Assembly: GCF_001643305.1 (NCBI RefSeq)
Contig: NZ_LSGW01000083.1
Location: 35,425-99,424 of the forward strand
Direction: 5' to 3'
DNA: 64,000 nucleotides
DNA from: Aeromonas salmonicida subsp. salmonicida
Lineage (GTDB): Bacteria > Pseudomonadota > Gammaproteobacteria > Enterobacterales > Aeromonadaceae
Every line of letters starts with the position of its first letter. The first letter of the stretch is position 1. A program made the translations under genes and the position numbers. Under the pieces are notes generated by a model. It was not told the origin of the DNA. It worked only from the letters and a program-made list of their open reading frames with translations, and searched no databases. Positions 10,066 to 19,868 of the stretch are shown here, in pieces.

Positions 10066-12099
10066 ATGGCAACTGATCCTCGTACAATGCTGGTAACCTG
10101 CGCCCTCCCCTACGCCAATGGCTCCATCCATCTTGGCCACATGCTGGAACACATCCAGGCCGATATCTGGGTTCGTTATCAGCGAATGCGTGGCCATCAG
10201 GTGCACTTCATCTGTGCCGATGATGCCCATGGCACCCCCATCATGCTCAAGGCGCAACAGATGGGGATCACCCCGGAAGAGATGATCGCGGCTGTCTCCA
10301 AAGAGCACCAGACCGACTTCGCCGGTTTCAATATCAGCTTCGACAACTATCACTCCACCCACAGTGATGAGAACCGCGAACTGGCGGAGCTGATCTACGG
10401 TCGTCTGAAAGACGGTGGCTTTATCAAGGGCCGCACCATCACTCAGCTGTTCGATCCGGAAAAATCCATGTTCCTGCCGGACCGCTTCGTCAAGGGCACC
10501 TGCCCCAAGTGCAAGTCTCCGGAGCAATACGGCGACAACTGCGACAGCTGCGGTGCCACCTACAGCCCGACCGAGCTCATCGATCCGAAATCCGCCGTCT
10601 CCGGTGCGACCCCGGTGATGAAGGACTCCGAGCACTTCTTCTTCGACCTGCCCCAGTTCGAAACCTGGCTGGCCGGCTGGGTACGCGGCTCCGGCGCCAT
10701 TCAGGAAGAGATGGCCAACAAGATGCAGGAGTGGTTCGAGAGCGGCCTGCAGCAGTGGGACATCACTCGTGACGCTCCCTATTTCGGTTTCGAAATCCCG
10801 GGCGCGCCTGGCAAGTACTTCTACGTCTGGCTGGATGCTCCCATCGGCTATATGGCGTCGTTCAAGAACCTGTGCAACAAGCGCGGCGATATCGACTTTG
10901 ACAGCTACTGGAAGGCGGACTCCGAGGCAGAGCTCTATCACTTCATCGGCAAGGACATCGCCTATTTCCACTGCCTGTTCTGGCCATCCATGCTGGAAGG
11001 CGCGGGTTTCCGCAAGCCGACCAAGGTCAACGTACACGGCTATGTGACCGTCAACGGTGCCAAGATGTCCAAGTCCAAGGGCACCTTCATCAAGGCCTCC
11101 ACCTACCTGAACCACCTGGATCCTGAGTGCCTGCGCTACTACTACGCCGCCAAGCTCAACAGCCGCATCGACGATCTGGATCTCAACCTGGATGACTTCG
11201 TGGCGCGGGTCAACGCCGACGTGGTCAACAAGCTGGTCAACCTCGCCTCCCGCAATGCCGGCTTTATCGCCAAGCGTTTCGACGGCAAGCTGGCCGCTAC
11301 CTGTGCCGAGCCCGAGCTCTATGCCGAGTTCGCCAACGCCAGCGCCTCCATCAGCGAGGCCTATGAAGCGCGCGAATTCAGCCGCGCCATCCGTGAGATC
11401 ATGGCGCTGGCCGACAAGGCCAACCGCTATGTGGATGAGAAGGCGCCCTGGGTGCTGGCCAAGCAGGAAGGCGCAGACGCCGAGCTGCAGGCGGTCTGCT
11501 CCGTGGGCATCAACCTGTTCCGCGTGCTGATGGCCTACCTCAAGCCGGTCATGCCACTGTTGGCCGAGCGTGCCGAAGCCTTCCTGGGTGAGACCCTCAC
11601 CTGGGATGGCGTCGCCCTGCCGCTAACCAACCATCAGCTGACCCCCTTCAAGGCACTGTTCTCCCGCATCGAGCCTGCCAAGATTGAAGCCATGATCGAG
11701 GCCTCCAAGGAAGACCTGGCCAAGGAGCAGGCACCGAAAGTGACAGGCCCGCTGGCAGATGACCCCATCAGCGAAACCATCAGCTATGACGATTTTGCCA
11801 AGATTGACCTGCGCGTCGCGCTGATCAAGAAGGCGGAAGCGGTACCGGAAGCGGACAAGCTGCTCAAGCTGCAACTGGATCTGGGCGGTGAAACCCGTCA
11901 GGTCTTCGCCGGCATCAAGTCCGCCTACAACCCGGAAGATCTGGAAGGCAAGCTGACCGTGATGGTGGCCAACCTGGCGCCGCGCAAAATGCGCTTTGGC
12001 ATGTCCGAAGGCATGGTGCTGGCCGCAGGCCCGGGCGGCAAGGACCTCTGGATCCTGGAGCCGCAGGAAGGCGCCCAGCCAGGCATGCGCGTCAAGTAA
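10066..12099 (+). CDS. metG: methionyl-tRNA synthetase
   Basis: 677 residues, identical in length to E. coli MetG when started at the ATG at 10066; the longest ORF starts further upstream at 9949 but adds a non-homologous tail. Charges tRNA-Met, including the initiator. HLGH (22-25) and KMSKS (near 333) are the class I signatures. A CPKC...CDSCG zinc knuckle sits around 145-162. The C-terminal 110 residues are the tRNA-binding dimerisation domain. Confidence 0.97.
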   Translation: MATDPRTMLVTCALPYANGSIHLGHMLEHIQADIWVRYQRMRGHQVHFICADDAHGTPIMLKAQQMGITPEEMIAAVSKEHQTDFAGFNISFDNYHSTHSDENRELAELIYGRLKDGGFIKGRTITQLFDPEKSMFLPDRFVKGTCPKCKSPEQYGDNCDSCGATYSPTELIDPKSAVSGATPVMKDSEHFFFDLPQFETWLAGWVRGSGAIQEEMANKMQEWFESGLQQWDITRDAPYFGFEIPGAPGKYFYVWLDAPIGYMASFKNLCNKRGDIDFDSYWKADSEAELYHFIGKDIAYFHCLFWPSMLEGAGFRKPTKVNVHGYVTVNGAKMSKSKGTFIKASTYLNHLDPECLRYYYAAKLNSRIDDLDLNLDDFVARVNADVVNKLVNLASRNAGFIAKRFDGKLAATCAEPELYAEFANASASISEAYEAREFSRAIREIMALADKANRYVDEKAPWVLAKQEGADAELQAVCSVGINLFRVLMAYLKPVMPLLAERAEAFLGETLTWDGVALPLTNHQLTPFKALFSRIEPAKIEAMIEASKEDLAKEQAPKVTGPLADDPISETISYDDFAKIDLRVALIKKAEAVPEADKLLKLQLDLGGETRQVFAGIKSAYNPEDLEGKLTVMVANLAPRKMRFGMSEGMVLAAGPGGKDLWILEPQEGAQPGMRVK

Positions 12100-12121
12100 G
12101 CACGCTGGCTGCAACCCCATG

Positions 12122-12152
12122 AAAAGAGAGGCCATCTGGCCTCTCTTTTTTA
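12122..12152 (+). terminator. terminator of metG
   Basis: AAGAGAGGCC (12124-12133) and GGCCTCTCTT (12138-12147), loop ATCT, with a T-run. Confidence 0.92.
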
Positions 12153-12291
12153 TGCCATTTTCCCACGGCATGGGCAGACTCGCCCCCGATCCCCCACACA
12201 TAGGCGGTTGTTGCCGCGGCACAATTTGCCTAGACTGCCTTTTCACCAAGGGGCGCACATGGGCCCGTCACTCATCAGACAAGGAGCAAAC

Positions 12292-12927
12292 ATGATCACC
12301 TTATACGGAACCCCGGTCAGCCGGGCACTGCGCATATCCTGGTTACTGGAAGAGTTGGGCGTGGCGTGGCAATTTCAGTTTCTCGACTTCGCCAAGGGCG
12401 AGAATCGCAGTGAGTGATTTCTGGCGCTGAACCCGAGCGGCAAGATGCCGGTGCTCAAAGATGGGGATTTCGTACTGACCGAATCCGCCGCCATCATGCA
12501 GTACCTGGCCGAAGTCTATGGCTCGGATTGGCTGCCAGCCAGAGGGACGCAGGCATCGGCGTTGCATGCCCAGTGGGTCAGCTTCATTACCTGTGAGCTG
12601 GAGCAACCCTTGTGGACCATCGGCAAACACAAGTTTGCCCTGCCGGAACCCCAGCGCCTGCCAGCCATCTTCCCCACCGCCAAGTGGGAGTTTGACAAGG
12701 CGGCGGCCATCGCCGAGTCCTGGGTGCCCGAGCAGGGCTACCTGCTGGGGGAGCAGGTCACCATAGCGGATCTGCTGCTGGCCCATACCCTGATGTGGGC
12801 AACCCGCTTCGAGCAGACCATTCCCCCCAAGCTGACCGCCTATCGGGATCGCCTGGCAAAACGCCCAGCCCTGCAAGCCGTGCTGGCCAAGACCCAGGCC
12901 ATCGCCGACGCCGCCCAGGCAAGCTGA
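12292..12927 (+). pseudogene. glutathione S-transferase gene interrupted by in-frame TGA
   Basis: Read through, the frame encodes a normal GST of about 211 residues: thioredoxin-like N-domain starting MITLYGTPVSRALRISWLLEEL, the SGKMPVLKDGDFVLTES glutathione-binding strand, and an all-helical C-domain. Codon 42 (12415-12417) is TGA, directly before FLALNPSGKMP, a region intact in working family members. A good Shine-Dalgarno (AAGGAG) precedes the ATG, and the downstream frame shows no other damage. The most likely explanation is a recent nonsense mutation or a sequencing error. Readthrough or selenocysteine insertion is possible but unsupported, since no typical bacterial SECIS loop is obvious after the TGA. 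Without readthrough only 41 residues would be made, or a fragment initiating near 12445. Confidence 0.8.
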
Positions 12928-12941
12928 CACCAACATAGGCA

Positions 12942-12970
12942 AACGGGAGCCCCGATGGCTCCCGTTTTTA
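12942..12970 (+). terminator. terminator after the GST gene
   Basis: AACGGGAGCC (12942-12951) and GGCTCCCGTT (12957-12966) followed by T's. It lies between convergent genes and may also serve the minus strand. Confidence 0.9.
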
Positions 12971-12996
12971 TGCGTGGCATGGCGGTTTCCCTCCGC

Positions 12997-13269
12997 TCAA
13001 TTGGTGTGAAATCCCCCTTTCTGTGGTGGCGGTGCCTCTTCATACTCCATCCTAGTCACCTCGGCGGTGCGCGGCCCGTGCTCCAGCCAGCCCAGCATCA
13101 TCTGCACCCCCTGCTCGGGACCACAGATCAGGATCTCCACCGAGCCATCAGCCAGGTTGTAGGCGTAGCCACGCAGTCCCAGTTGCAACGCCCGCTCACG
13201 GGTAAAGTAGCGAAATCCCACCCCTTGCACCTGACCCCAGACGTGCACGACAAACGATTGCTCTCCCAT
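12997..13269 (-). CDS. acyP: acylphosphatase
   Basis: 90 residues. A small alpha/beta sandwich enzyme that hydrolyses acyl phosphates such as carbamoyl phosphate or 1,3-bisphosphoglycerate. The signature GQVQGVGFRYFT holds the phosphate-binding loop with catalytic Arg, and the catalytic Asn is in NLADGSVEI. Homologous to E. coli YccX. In E. coli yccX neighbours the rlmI gene; here rlmI is 1.6 kb away with a chemoreceptor between, on the other strand. Confidence 0.93.
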   Translation of the reverse strand: MGEQSFVVHVWGQVQGVGFRYFTRERALQLGLRGYAYNLADGSVEILICGPEQGVQMMLGWLEHGPRTAEVTRMEYEEAPPPQKGGFHTN

Positions 13270-13355
13270 TTCTCACACCTTTCCCTTAAGAAATTTCTCT
13301 CCAAGGCGATAATGAGCGCGACACTCTCTTCCCCCTTGCAGGACGCAATATCATT

Positions 13356-14786
13356 ATGAAAGAAGTAAAATTCCGGTGGGTTGACCGCTATCTCATTCAT
13401 CTCACGATCAGTGAAAAATTTCTCATTACCTTCTGGTGCCCTCGGCTGTTTATCGCCTTTCTCACCTGGTATCTGCTGGCCGATGGTCATGATCAGCAGA
13501 TGCAGATCAGGCTGGATCAACTCCAACAAAGGGTCCAGACCAGCGCCCAGCTGGTGAGCCAGCAACCGACCCTCACTCTGCCTGCGGATCTCACCCTGAG
13601 CCCGACCGGCAGTGCTGGCCTGACCCAACAGGGAGACAACTACCGCTTCAGTGCCAGCGCAGGCCAGGCTGGCTTCGTGACCGGCAGCCTGGATGCCGGC
13701 CGCTACTCCATGTGGGACGGACAGGGCACCACCCTCACCATCATCGCCGTGCTGGCGGCCTTGCTGGCCCTCATCACCCACTACCTGATGACCTTTGTCT
13801 CCGGCGCCCTCTACTCCACCAACAAGGCGTTGCAGACAGTGGCTGACGGGGATCTCACCTTCCGTCTCAACTTCTTCCCGGTGCGGGACGAGTTCTCCAT
13901 CCTGGCGGGCAGCATAGACAGATTCACCGACCGCCAGCACAAGATAGTGCAGCTGGTGGAAGAGTCTGCCGAGGCACTTACCATGGCCGCCGACGAGTTT
14001 CGTGACCACGCCAGCGAAGGAGAAACCATGGCCCGCTCCCAGCGCCAGCACATGGACTCCCTGGCGGCCGCCATGGAGCAGATGTCGGCCGCCATTCGGG
14101 AAGTTGCCCGCAACGCCAACGACACTCTGCAGCAGACTCGCCAATCGAGCGAAGAGGCGGCCAACGGCGCCGCCCGGGTATCGCGTACCATAGCCGCCAT
14201 CCGCACCCTGGCCGACGAGATAGGCAACGCCTCAGGCGCGGTGGAGCGACTGACCCACAACGCCAATCGCATCAACGAGGTGGTCAACGTCATCAATGCC
14301 ATCTCCCAGCAGACCAATCTGCTGGCCCTCAATGCCGCCATCGAAGCCGCCCGCGCGGGTGAGCAGGGTCGTGGCTTTGCGGTGGTGGCGGACGAGGTGC
14401 GCACCCTCGCCAGCCGCACCCAGCAGGCCACTGTGGAGATCCAGCAGATGATCGAAGAGCTGCAGGCCGGCACCGGTGCCCTCAACGACATCATGGAGAA
14501 GACAGTCGGGCGCGCCGCCAGCAGCCAGGCGCTGATCAGTGAAGTGGGGCTCGACATCGACAAGCTCAGCAACCACAGCGATGCCGTGCTGGAGATGAGC
14601 ACCCAGATAGCCACCTCCAGCGAGGAGCAGAGCTCGGTCGCCGAGGAGATCACCCGCAACCTGGACCAGGTGCGCCACGAAGCGGGTCAGGTGGAGGAAT
14701 CCGCCAGCGCTTCGGTGGCCGGCACTGCCGGTCTCAAAGGCACGGCAACCGAGCTGGCCCAGGCATTGAAGGGGCTCAAGATCTGA
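13356..14786 (+). CDS. methyl-accepting chemotaxis protein
   Basis: 476 residues. Membrane segments at about 22-42 and 127-150 flank a short periplasmic domain of some 85 residues, too small for a dCache and with no recognised ligand-binding motif. A HAMP-like stretch and the cytoplasmic methyl-accepting/signalling domain follow. The hairpin tip [25 protein letters not shown] is clearly present. The protein ends LKGLKI without a CheR/CheB tether pentapeptide. No other che genes are nearby, so it feeds a chemotaxis system encoded elsewhere. The ligand is unknown. Confidence 0.93.
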   Translation: MKEVKFRWVDRYLIHLTISEKFLITFWCPRLFIAFLTWYLLADGHDQQMQIRLDQLQQRVQTSAQLVSQQPTLTLPADLTLSPTGSAGLTQQGDNYRFSASAGQAGFVTGSLDAGRYSMWDGQGTTLTIIAVLAALLALITHYLMTFVSGALYSTNKALQTVADGDLTFRLNFFPVRDEFSILAGSIDRFTDRQHKIVQLVEESAEALTMAADEFRDHASEGETMARSQRQHMDSLAAAMEQMSAAIREVARNANDTLQQTRQSSEEAANGAARVSRTIAAIRTLADEIGNASGAVERLTHNANRINEVVNVINAISQQTNLLALNAAIEAARAGEQGRGFAVVADEVRTLASRTQQATVEIQQMIEELQAGTGALNDIMEKTVGRAASSQALISEVGLDIDKLSNHSDAVLEMSTQIATSSEEQSSVAEEITRNLDQVRHEAGQVEESASASVAGTAGLKGTATELAQALKGLKI

Positions 14787-14851
14787 TCTGAAGTTGATGC
14801 CAGATCAGACAAGCCAGGCTCTCTTGCCAAGGTTGTTTGAGTTTTACCAGC

Positions 14852-14884
14852 GGGCCACATAGAATGTGGCCCCTTTTCTTTTTA
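14852..14884 (+). terminator. terminator of the chemoreceptor gene
   Basis: GGGCCACAT (14852-14860), loop AGA, ATGTGGCCC (14864-14872), then a T-rich tail that runs almost to rlmI. Confidence 0.88.
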
Positions 14885-14900
14885 CCATCGGCAAACACCC

Positions 14901-16091
14901 ATGAGCGTTTTCATCTATCTCGTCAAAGGCCGCGAAAAATCCCTGCTGCGCCGTCACCCCTGGATCTTCTCCAAGGGGATTGAGCGGGTTGAAGGCAATC
15001 CCGTTGACGGCGATACCGTCGAGATCTACGCCAACGATGGCCGGTGGCTCGCCCGTGGTGCCTGGTCAGGCAGCTCCCAGATCCGTGCCCGGGTCTGGAC
15101 CTTCGATAAAGAGGAGACAGTCGATCTCGACTTCTTCCTGCGTCGCCTTAAATATGCCCAGGAGTCCCGCGATCCGCTGATCAAGCGTCAGGGCCTCACC
15201 GGCTATCGCCTGTGCGCCGCCGAATCCGACGGTCTGCCGGGTCTGACCATAGACAGCTATGCCGATTTCCTGGTGTGCCAGATCCTCTCCGCCGGTGCCG
15301 AGTTCCAGCGCGAGCTGATCACCCAGGCGCTGCGTACCCTCTACCCAGAGTGCAGCATCTATGAGCGCTCCGACGTGGCAGTGCGCAAGAAGGAAGGGCT
15401 GAAAGAGCGCACCGGCGTCATCCATGGCGAGACCCCGACCGAGCCTGTGGTGATCGAAGAGAACGGCGTCAAGATCCTGGTGGACATCCGTAACGGTCAC
15501 AAGACCGGCTTCTATCTGGATCAGCGCGACAACCGCCAGGCTGTCTCCAAGTACACCTCGGCTAAGCGGGTGCTCAACTGCTTCAGCTACACCGGTGGCT
15601 TTGGCATCTATGCCCTCAAGGGTGGCGCCAAAGAAGTGGTCAACGTGGATCTCTCCCAGACTGCGCTGGATATGGCCCGCCAGAACGCCGAGCTGAACGG
15701 GCTGGATATCTCCAACACCCAGTTCATCCGTCACGACGTGTTCAAGCTGCTGCGTGAATACCGCGAGAAGGGTGAGAAGTTCGATGTTATCGTGCTGGAT
15801 CCGCCCAAGTTTGCCGAGAGCAAGGCCCAGCTGCTGGGTGCCTGCCGCGGCTACAAGGACATCAACATGCTGGCGTTCCAGCTGCTGGCGCCGGGTGGCG
15901 TGCTGCTGACCTACTCCTGCTCCGGCCTGATGGAGCAGAGCCTGTTCCAGAAGATAGTCGCCGATGCGGCGCTCGACGCCGGTCGCGATGCCCAGATCCT
16001 GGAGCTGTTGTCACAAGCCTCCGATCACCCCATTGGCACCGCCTATCCGGAAGGCTTCTATCTCAAAGGGCTGGTGGTTCGCGCCCGCTGA
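14901..16091 (+). CDS. rlmI: 23S rRNA (cytosine-1962-C5)-methyltransferase RlmI
   Basis: 396 residues, the length of E. coli RlmI. Methylates C1962 of 23S rRNA using S-adenosylmethionine. An N-terminal PUA domain (about 1-80) is followed by a RlmI-type Rossmann methyltransferase with the SAM-binding region [13 protein letters not shown] and motif IV VLDPPKF. The start lies directly after the preceding terminator, so promoter elements probably overlap the end of the chemoreceptor unit. Confidence 0.95.
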   Translation: MSVFIYLVKGREKSLLRRHPWIFSKGIERVEGNPVDGDTVEIYANDGRWLARGAWSGSSQIRARVWTFDKEETVDLDFFLRRLKYAQESRDPLIKRQGLTGYRLCAAESDGLPGLTIDSYADFLVCQILSAGAEFQRELITQALRTLYPECSIYERSDVAVRKKEGLKERTGVIHGETPTEPVVIEENGVKILVDIRNGHKTGFYLDQRDNRQAVSKYTSAKRVLNCFSYTGGFGIYALKGGAKEVVNVDLSQTALDMARQNAELNGLDISNTQFIRHDVFKLLREYREKGEKFDVIVLDPPKFAESKAQLLGACRGYKDINMLAFQLLAPGGVLLTYSCSGLMEQSLFQKIVADAALDAGRDAQILELLSQASDHPIGTAYPEGFYLKGLVVRAR

Positions 16092-16119
16092 TCGTCAATA
16101 CCCGTTCCCTTTGATCAAA

Positions 16120-16146
16120 CAGGCCCGCATTGCGGGCCTGATTTTT
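16120..16146 (+). terminator. terminator of rlmI
   Basis: CAGGCCCGC (16120-16128) pairs with GCGGGCCTG (16132-16140), then ATTTTT. Confidence 0.92.
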
Positions 16147-16430
16147 AGGCATCGCTGCGTATAATGCCCGAGCGAGACGCGGCTCCCTTGCCCCCCTCAT
16201 TCTTCTTCGGCCTGTTATCTTTCCCTGTCTTTATTTCACTGCTTGAACTGTTGTTGTACACAATCCGTGCACACTTTATGACTTTAATCACACTCGTATG
16301 ACTCTCTTTTGGGTAGTGTGGTCCCGCCTGTGACCAGCATGAGTCAAGGCTGCGGGGCATCAGGCTTGATGCCCCTGCACAACAACAAAATCGATGTCAG
16401 GCCAAGCTGAACATCACAAGGGATCCCGAT
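16147..16430 (+). promoter_or_regulatory. upstream region of the acyltransferase with a leader hairpin
   Basis: No convincing gene. A perfect TATAAT lies at 16160-16165 but without a good -35 partner. A 9-bp perfect stem, GGGGCATCA/TGATGCCCC, at 16354-16375 lies 55 bases before the acyltransferase ATG and lacks a T-run, so it may be a leader structure rather than a terminator. Confidence 0.35.
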
Positions 16431-17618
16431 ATGAATCAATCATTGCCGCTGTTGACACCGCTGAGGGGCATCGCTGCCCTGATGGTGGTGCTATTCCATG
16501 CCCGATTACTGCTCTTTCCCCAGTGGATGGAGTCGATCGCAGGCCACACGCAACTCATCGAAAACGGCTACCTCTGGGTCGATCTCTTCTTTATCTTGAG
16601 CGGACTGGTGCTGGCCCACGTCTATGGGGAGGCATTCAGCCACGGGCCCCGCACCATCGGCTATGGACGCTTCCTCTGGCTGAGGCTGACCCGGGTCTAC
16701 CCCCTCTACGTTGTCACCCTGGTGCTGTTGGTCGGCTGGGAGCTTTACAAGGCCCGGCACGGGATTGGCTTCTATGCCGGCCCGCTGTTCAAGATGTGGG
16801 AGTGGGAAGGGATGCCGCCCTTCGGTTCTCCCTTCACCCCGGCAGAGGCGCTGCCAAGCGCCTTCCTGCTGCTGCAGGTGGTAACCAATCACGGGCTGAC
16901 CTGGAACTTCGCCGCCTGGTCCCTCAGCGTGGAGTGGATAAGTTATCTGCTGTTCCCGCTGCTGATCCCGCTCGCCGTGACCCGCAGTCGCTGGGGCCAT
17001 CTCGCGCCGCTGCTGGCGCTGACGGTGCTGGCTTATATCGTGCACAGCCGGGGCACCCTGGATGTCACCAGCGGGGCGCTGGCGGTGGGACGCGGGGTGA
17101 GTGAGTTCGTGCTCGGACTCTGGCTGCTGCCCAGGGTCAAGGTCGCGCGACGCTTGCCCATGATGCAACGGGATCTGCCGTTGCTGATCGCCTTTCTCCT
17201 GCCCTTCGTGCTGATGCAATTCACCATGACGCCGCAGCTGACCCTGTTGCTGATCGGCGCCTACGTGTTGCTGATCTGGATTGCCGCCTCCCAGGGGGAA
17301 CGTCAGAGCCCGCTGCTGCGCCTGCTGGACAACCGCTTCACCAACTGGCTGGGGGATCTCTCCTACTCCATCTACCTGCTGCACGCGCTGGTGCTGCTCA
17401 CCGGCTGCGAGCTTGCCCACTATCTGGCGCCGGGGCTCACCGAGTGGTGGTATGCCCAGACCAACCCGCTGCTGGGGGTGGTGGCGACCCTGTTGATGCT
17501 GGCAGTGCTGATCGGTCTCTCTTCTTTAAGCTACAACCTGCTGGAACGGCCACTGCAACGGCACCTGCGCCGCCTTGGCAAGTCGCGGCAACCGGCGGCG
17601 ATGGAGCGAGTCAGTTAA
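16431..17618 (+). CDS. acyltransferase family 3 membrane protein (OafA/YrhL type)
   Basis: 395 residues with about ten hydrophobic segments. It starts LTPLRGIAALMVVLFHARLL, the hallmark of acyltransferase-3 proteins, with the conserved arginine and histidine that act on the acyl donor. Members O-acetylate surface polysaccharides, peptidoglycan or antibiotics; the acceptor cannot be inferred because no surface-sugar genes lie nearby. No C-terminal SGNH domain is present. Monocistronic. Confidence 0.88.
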   Translation: MNQSLPLLTPLRGIAALMVVLFHARLLLFPQWMESIAGHTQLIENGYLWVDLFFILSGLVLAHVYGEAFSHGPRTIGYGRFLWLRLTRVYPLYVVTLVLLVGWELYKARHGIGFYAGPLFKMWEWEGMPPFGSPFTPAEALPSAFLLLQVVTNHGLTWNFAAWSLSVEWISYLLFPLLIPLAVTRSRWGHLAPLLALTVLAYIVHSRGTLDVTSGALAVGRGVSEFVLGLWLLPRVKVARRLPMMQRDLPLLIAFLLPFVLMQFTMTPQLTLLLIGAYVLLIWIAASQGERQSPLLRLLDNRFTNWLGDLSYSIYLLHALVLLTGCELAHYLAPGLTEWWYAQTNPLLGVVATLLMLAVLIGLSSLSYNLLERPLQRHLRRLGKSRQPAAMERVS

Positions 17619-17767
17619 ACAAGCAGTGACCAAGACTGGATAACCTATCGGTCAGCGTCTCCAGGTTTGCTCAGACGACTCGGATGCTAGCTAAAACCGA
17701 TGCTGTTGTGCATGGAACCATGGTTACCAGTACCCTGCCCGTCACCCCTTGCCCCCCCCAATAACCT

Positions 17768-17800
17768 GAAAAAGGGGCCACCTTAAGAAGGTGGCCCCTT
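17768..17800 (-). terminator. terminator of the solute-binding protein gene
   Basis: A 13-bp perfect stem, AAGGGGCCACCTT (17772-17784) with AAGGTGGCCCCTT (17788-17800). On the minus strand it ends in five T's. It may also act on the plus strand. Confidence 0.9.
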
Positions 17801-17840
17801 GATACCGGGTTTAGCCATGATATGACTCACTACAGGCGGC

Positions 17841-18560
17841 TTATTTAACGCCGTAACTGGTCAGGATCTGATCCATGGTTCCGTCTGCACTGATGATTGC
17901 CAATCCCTTGTTGAAAGCCTCGATCAACTCCTGGCCGCGTGGGTTTTTCACGCCACTAGCGATATGGAGCGGGTTGGTGGAGAGCGCATTGGCCGTGAAG
18001 GCAAACTTGCTGGCATCCATCCCCTGCTGGGCCATGATGGCCCGCGCAACAACCTCGTCTTCCAACGTCAAATCGATACGCCCATCAAGCAGCTTCTTCA
18101 GATTGGTCGGCAAGTCACCGGCCTCCTGGCGGTTTAGCTCAGCCTGCATGAAGTCGTCACCGTAGCCATAACCCCGCACTATGCCAATGCTCTTGCCTTT
18201 GAGACTGGCCAAGCCATTCAACTCGAAACTGCCGCCAGCCAACTGGATAAATTTGACCTGATTCTTCAGATACTCGTCACTGAAACGCAGTGACTTGGTG
18301 CGCGCTTCGGTGAACCATGCCCCTACCAGAATGTCGATATTACCTTCCTCAACTTCCGACAACGCCCTGACCCAAGGCATGATCCGCATGTCGAGCTCAT
18401 AACCCTGGGTGGCAAGTGCGCGTTTGACCAGCTCTACCGAGATGCCTTTGTTGGCATCAATGACAAAGGGCGGCCAGGGATCTTGCGCAGCCTTCACACT
18501 CGCGGCATGCGCCCCAAAGGTCGACAGTGCCAGCAGTAATCCTATCATCCATGATTTCAT
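17841..18560 (-). CDS. periplasmic solute-binding protein, family 3, orphan
   Basis: 239 residues with a signal peptide ending AHA-A. The fold is the bacterial extracellular solute-binding family 3 (amino-acid type): pattern PPFVIDANKGISVELVKRAL at the N-terminus, then DILVGAWFTEARTKSLRFSDEY. No permease or ATPase gene is adjacent and strong terminators isolate it, so it probably works with transporters elsewhere or as a periplasmic sensor. It shares the local motif MPW(V/A)R.L.E.E with the second orphan binding protein at 37094. Confidence 0.85.
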   Translation of the reverse strand: MKSWMIGLLLALSTFGAHAASVKAAQDPWPPFVIDANKGISVELVKRALATQGYELDMRIMPWVRALSEVEEGNIDILVGAWFTEARTKSLRFSDEYLKNQVKFIQLAGGSFELNGLASLKGKSIGIVRGYGYGDDFMQAELNRQEAGDLPTNLKKLLDGRIDLTLEDEVVARAIMAQQGMDASKFAFTANALSTNPLHIASGVKNPRGQELIEAFNKGLAIISADGTMDQILTSYGVK

Positions 18561-18729
18561 CTCATACCTCTTGCCTGTGTGGGGAAACCCTTTGAGATAA
18601 GAGGAGCGAAGGACACTTTGTCAAGGCAGCAGAGACGACAGGCTATTGTGATTCGAACCCGCAGAGTCCTTGTGGCATAATGCCCTGTCCAATGGCCCGC
18701 TCAGGGTCATCTCCTTTTGCCTGATATAC

Positions 18730-18752
18730 GCTGTTTCATCTTGAGAAACAGC
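18730..18752 (+). promoter_or_regulatory. hairpin in the selD leader
   Basis: GCTGTTTC (18730-18737) and GAAACAGC (18745-18752) form a perfect 8-bp stem 16 bases before the selD ATG, immediately upstream of the Shine-Dalgarno AAGGGG. It could modulate translation; no regulator is known for it. Confidence 0.35.
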
Positions 18753-18768
18753 CAAACAAGGGGTAATC

Positions 18769-19806
18769 ATGTCTTCCATTCGTCTGACCCAATACAGCCA
18801 CGGGGCTGGCTGCGGCTGCAAAATTTCTCCCAAGGTGCTCGACACCATTCTCAAGAGCCAGATCCCGGGCTTTGACGACCCCACCCTGGTGGTTGGCAAC
18901 AGCAGCAAGGATGACGCGGCTGTGGTCGATATCGGCAACGGTCAGGGCATTGTTTCCACCACCGACTTCTTCATGCCCATCGTCGATGATCCCTTTACCT
19001 TTGGCCGCATCGCGGCCACCAACGCCATCAGCGACATCTACGCCATGGGCGGCAAGCCCATCGTTGCCATTGCCATCCTTGGCTGGCCCATCAACACGCT
19101 CGCTCCCGAAATTGCACAGCAGGTGATCGACGGCGGCCGCCAGGTGTGCCATGAAGCGGGCATATCCTTGGCTGGCGGCCACAGTATCGATGCCCCCGAG
19201 CCCATCTTCGGCCTTGCCGTGACCGGCATAGTGCCGCTCGATGCCATCAAGCAGAACGACACGGCCCAGGCGGGTGACATCCTCTATCTGACCAAGCCCC
19301 TTGGCATCGGCATCCTCACCACGGCCCAGAAGAAGGGCAAGCTCAAGCCCGAACATGAGCAGCTGGCCCCCAACGCCATGTGCACCCTCAACAAGATTGG
19401 CCAGCGCTTTGCCGAACTGCCCGGCGTGCACGCCATGACAGATGTGACCGGGTTTGGCCTGGCGGGACACCTGCTTGAGATGTGCGAAGGCTCAGGGGTG
19501 TGTGCCACCCTCGATTTCAAGGCGCTGCCACTGCTCGACGAAGTAGATTACTACCTGTCTGAGGGCTGCGTACCGGGCGGTACTCTGCGCAACTTCGATT
19601 CCTATGGCGCCAAGCTCGGTGCCATGGATGAACGCACCCGCAACATCATGTGCGATCCGCAGACCAGCGGCGGCTTGCTGGTTGCCGTCGGTAAAGAAAG
19701 TGAAGCCGAGCTCCTTGCCATCGCGACACAAGCGGGGCTGACCCTCTCCCCCATAGGCCAACTGAAAGCCTATACCGGAAACCAGTTTATCGAGGTTATC
19801 CAATGA
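18769..19806 (+). CDS. selD: selenophosphate synthase
   Basis: 345 residues. Makes selenophosphate from selenide and ATP, the selenium donor for selenocysteine and for 2-selenouridine in tRNA. The N-terminus [16 protein letters not shown] aligns with E. coli; the essential residue equivalent to Cys17 is Cys15 here (cysteine, not selenocysteine) and Lys18 is present. It is followed by an ATGA-overlapping mini-ORF and then selU, indicating one operon for tRNA selenation. Confidence 0.96.
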   Translation: MSSIRLTQYSHGAGCGCKISPKVLDTILKSQIPGFDDPTLVVGNSSKDDAAVVDIGNGQGIVSTTDFFMPIVDDPFTFGRIAATNAISDIYAMGGKPIVAIAILGWPINTLAPEIAQQVIDGGRQVCHEAGISLAGGHSIDAPEPIFGLAVTGIVPLDAIKQNDTAQAGDILYLTKPLGIGILTTAQKKGKLKPEHEQLAPNAMCTLNKIGQRFAELPGVHAMTDVTGFGLAGHLLEMCEGSGVCATLDFKALPLLDEVDYYLSEGCVPGGTLRNFDSYGAKLGAMDERTRNIMCDPQTSGGLLVAVGKESEAELLAIATQAGLTLSPIGQLKAYTGNQFIEVIQ

Positions 19807-19868
19807 GTCAGCAGCTGCTTGCTATTGATACGGATCTGGCTCGGACGTCTCTGGAGGTCCTGCGATGA
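19803..19868 (+). pseudogene. relic of the selU 5' end between selD and selU (21-codon ORF)
   Basis: A 21-codon ORF starts in the selD stop (ATGA) and ends in the selU start (ATGA). It begins [14 protein letters not shown], while SelU begins [12 protein letters not shown]; the likeness continues weakly (LEVL against LDDVPL). It is best read as a diverged, truncated copy of the head of selU that keeps the operon translationally coupled. Whether the peptide is made is unknown. Confidence 0.75.

Noticed and set aside
16145..16360. 71-codon minus-strand ORF upstream of the acyltransferase
   Set aside because: No ribosome site or motif; it overlaps the rlmI terminator tail and the leader hairpin.
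18646..18665. Sequence TTGTGATTCGAACCCGC resembling a tRNA T-arm on either strand
   Set aside because: The bases flanking the TTCGAA core do not pair into a 5-bp T-stem, and no acceptor, D or anticodon arm is present nearby.
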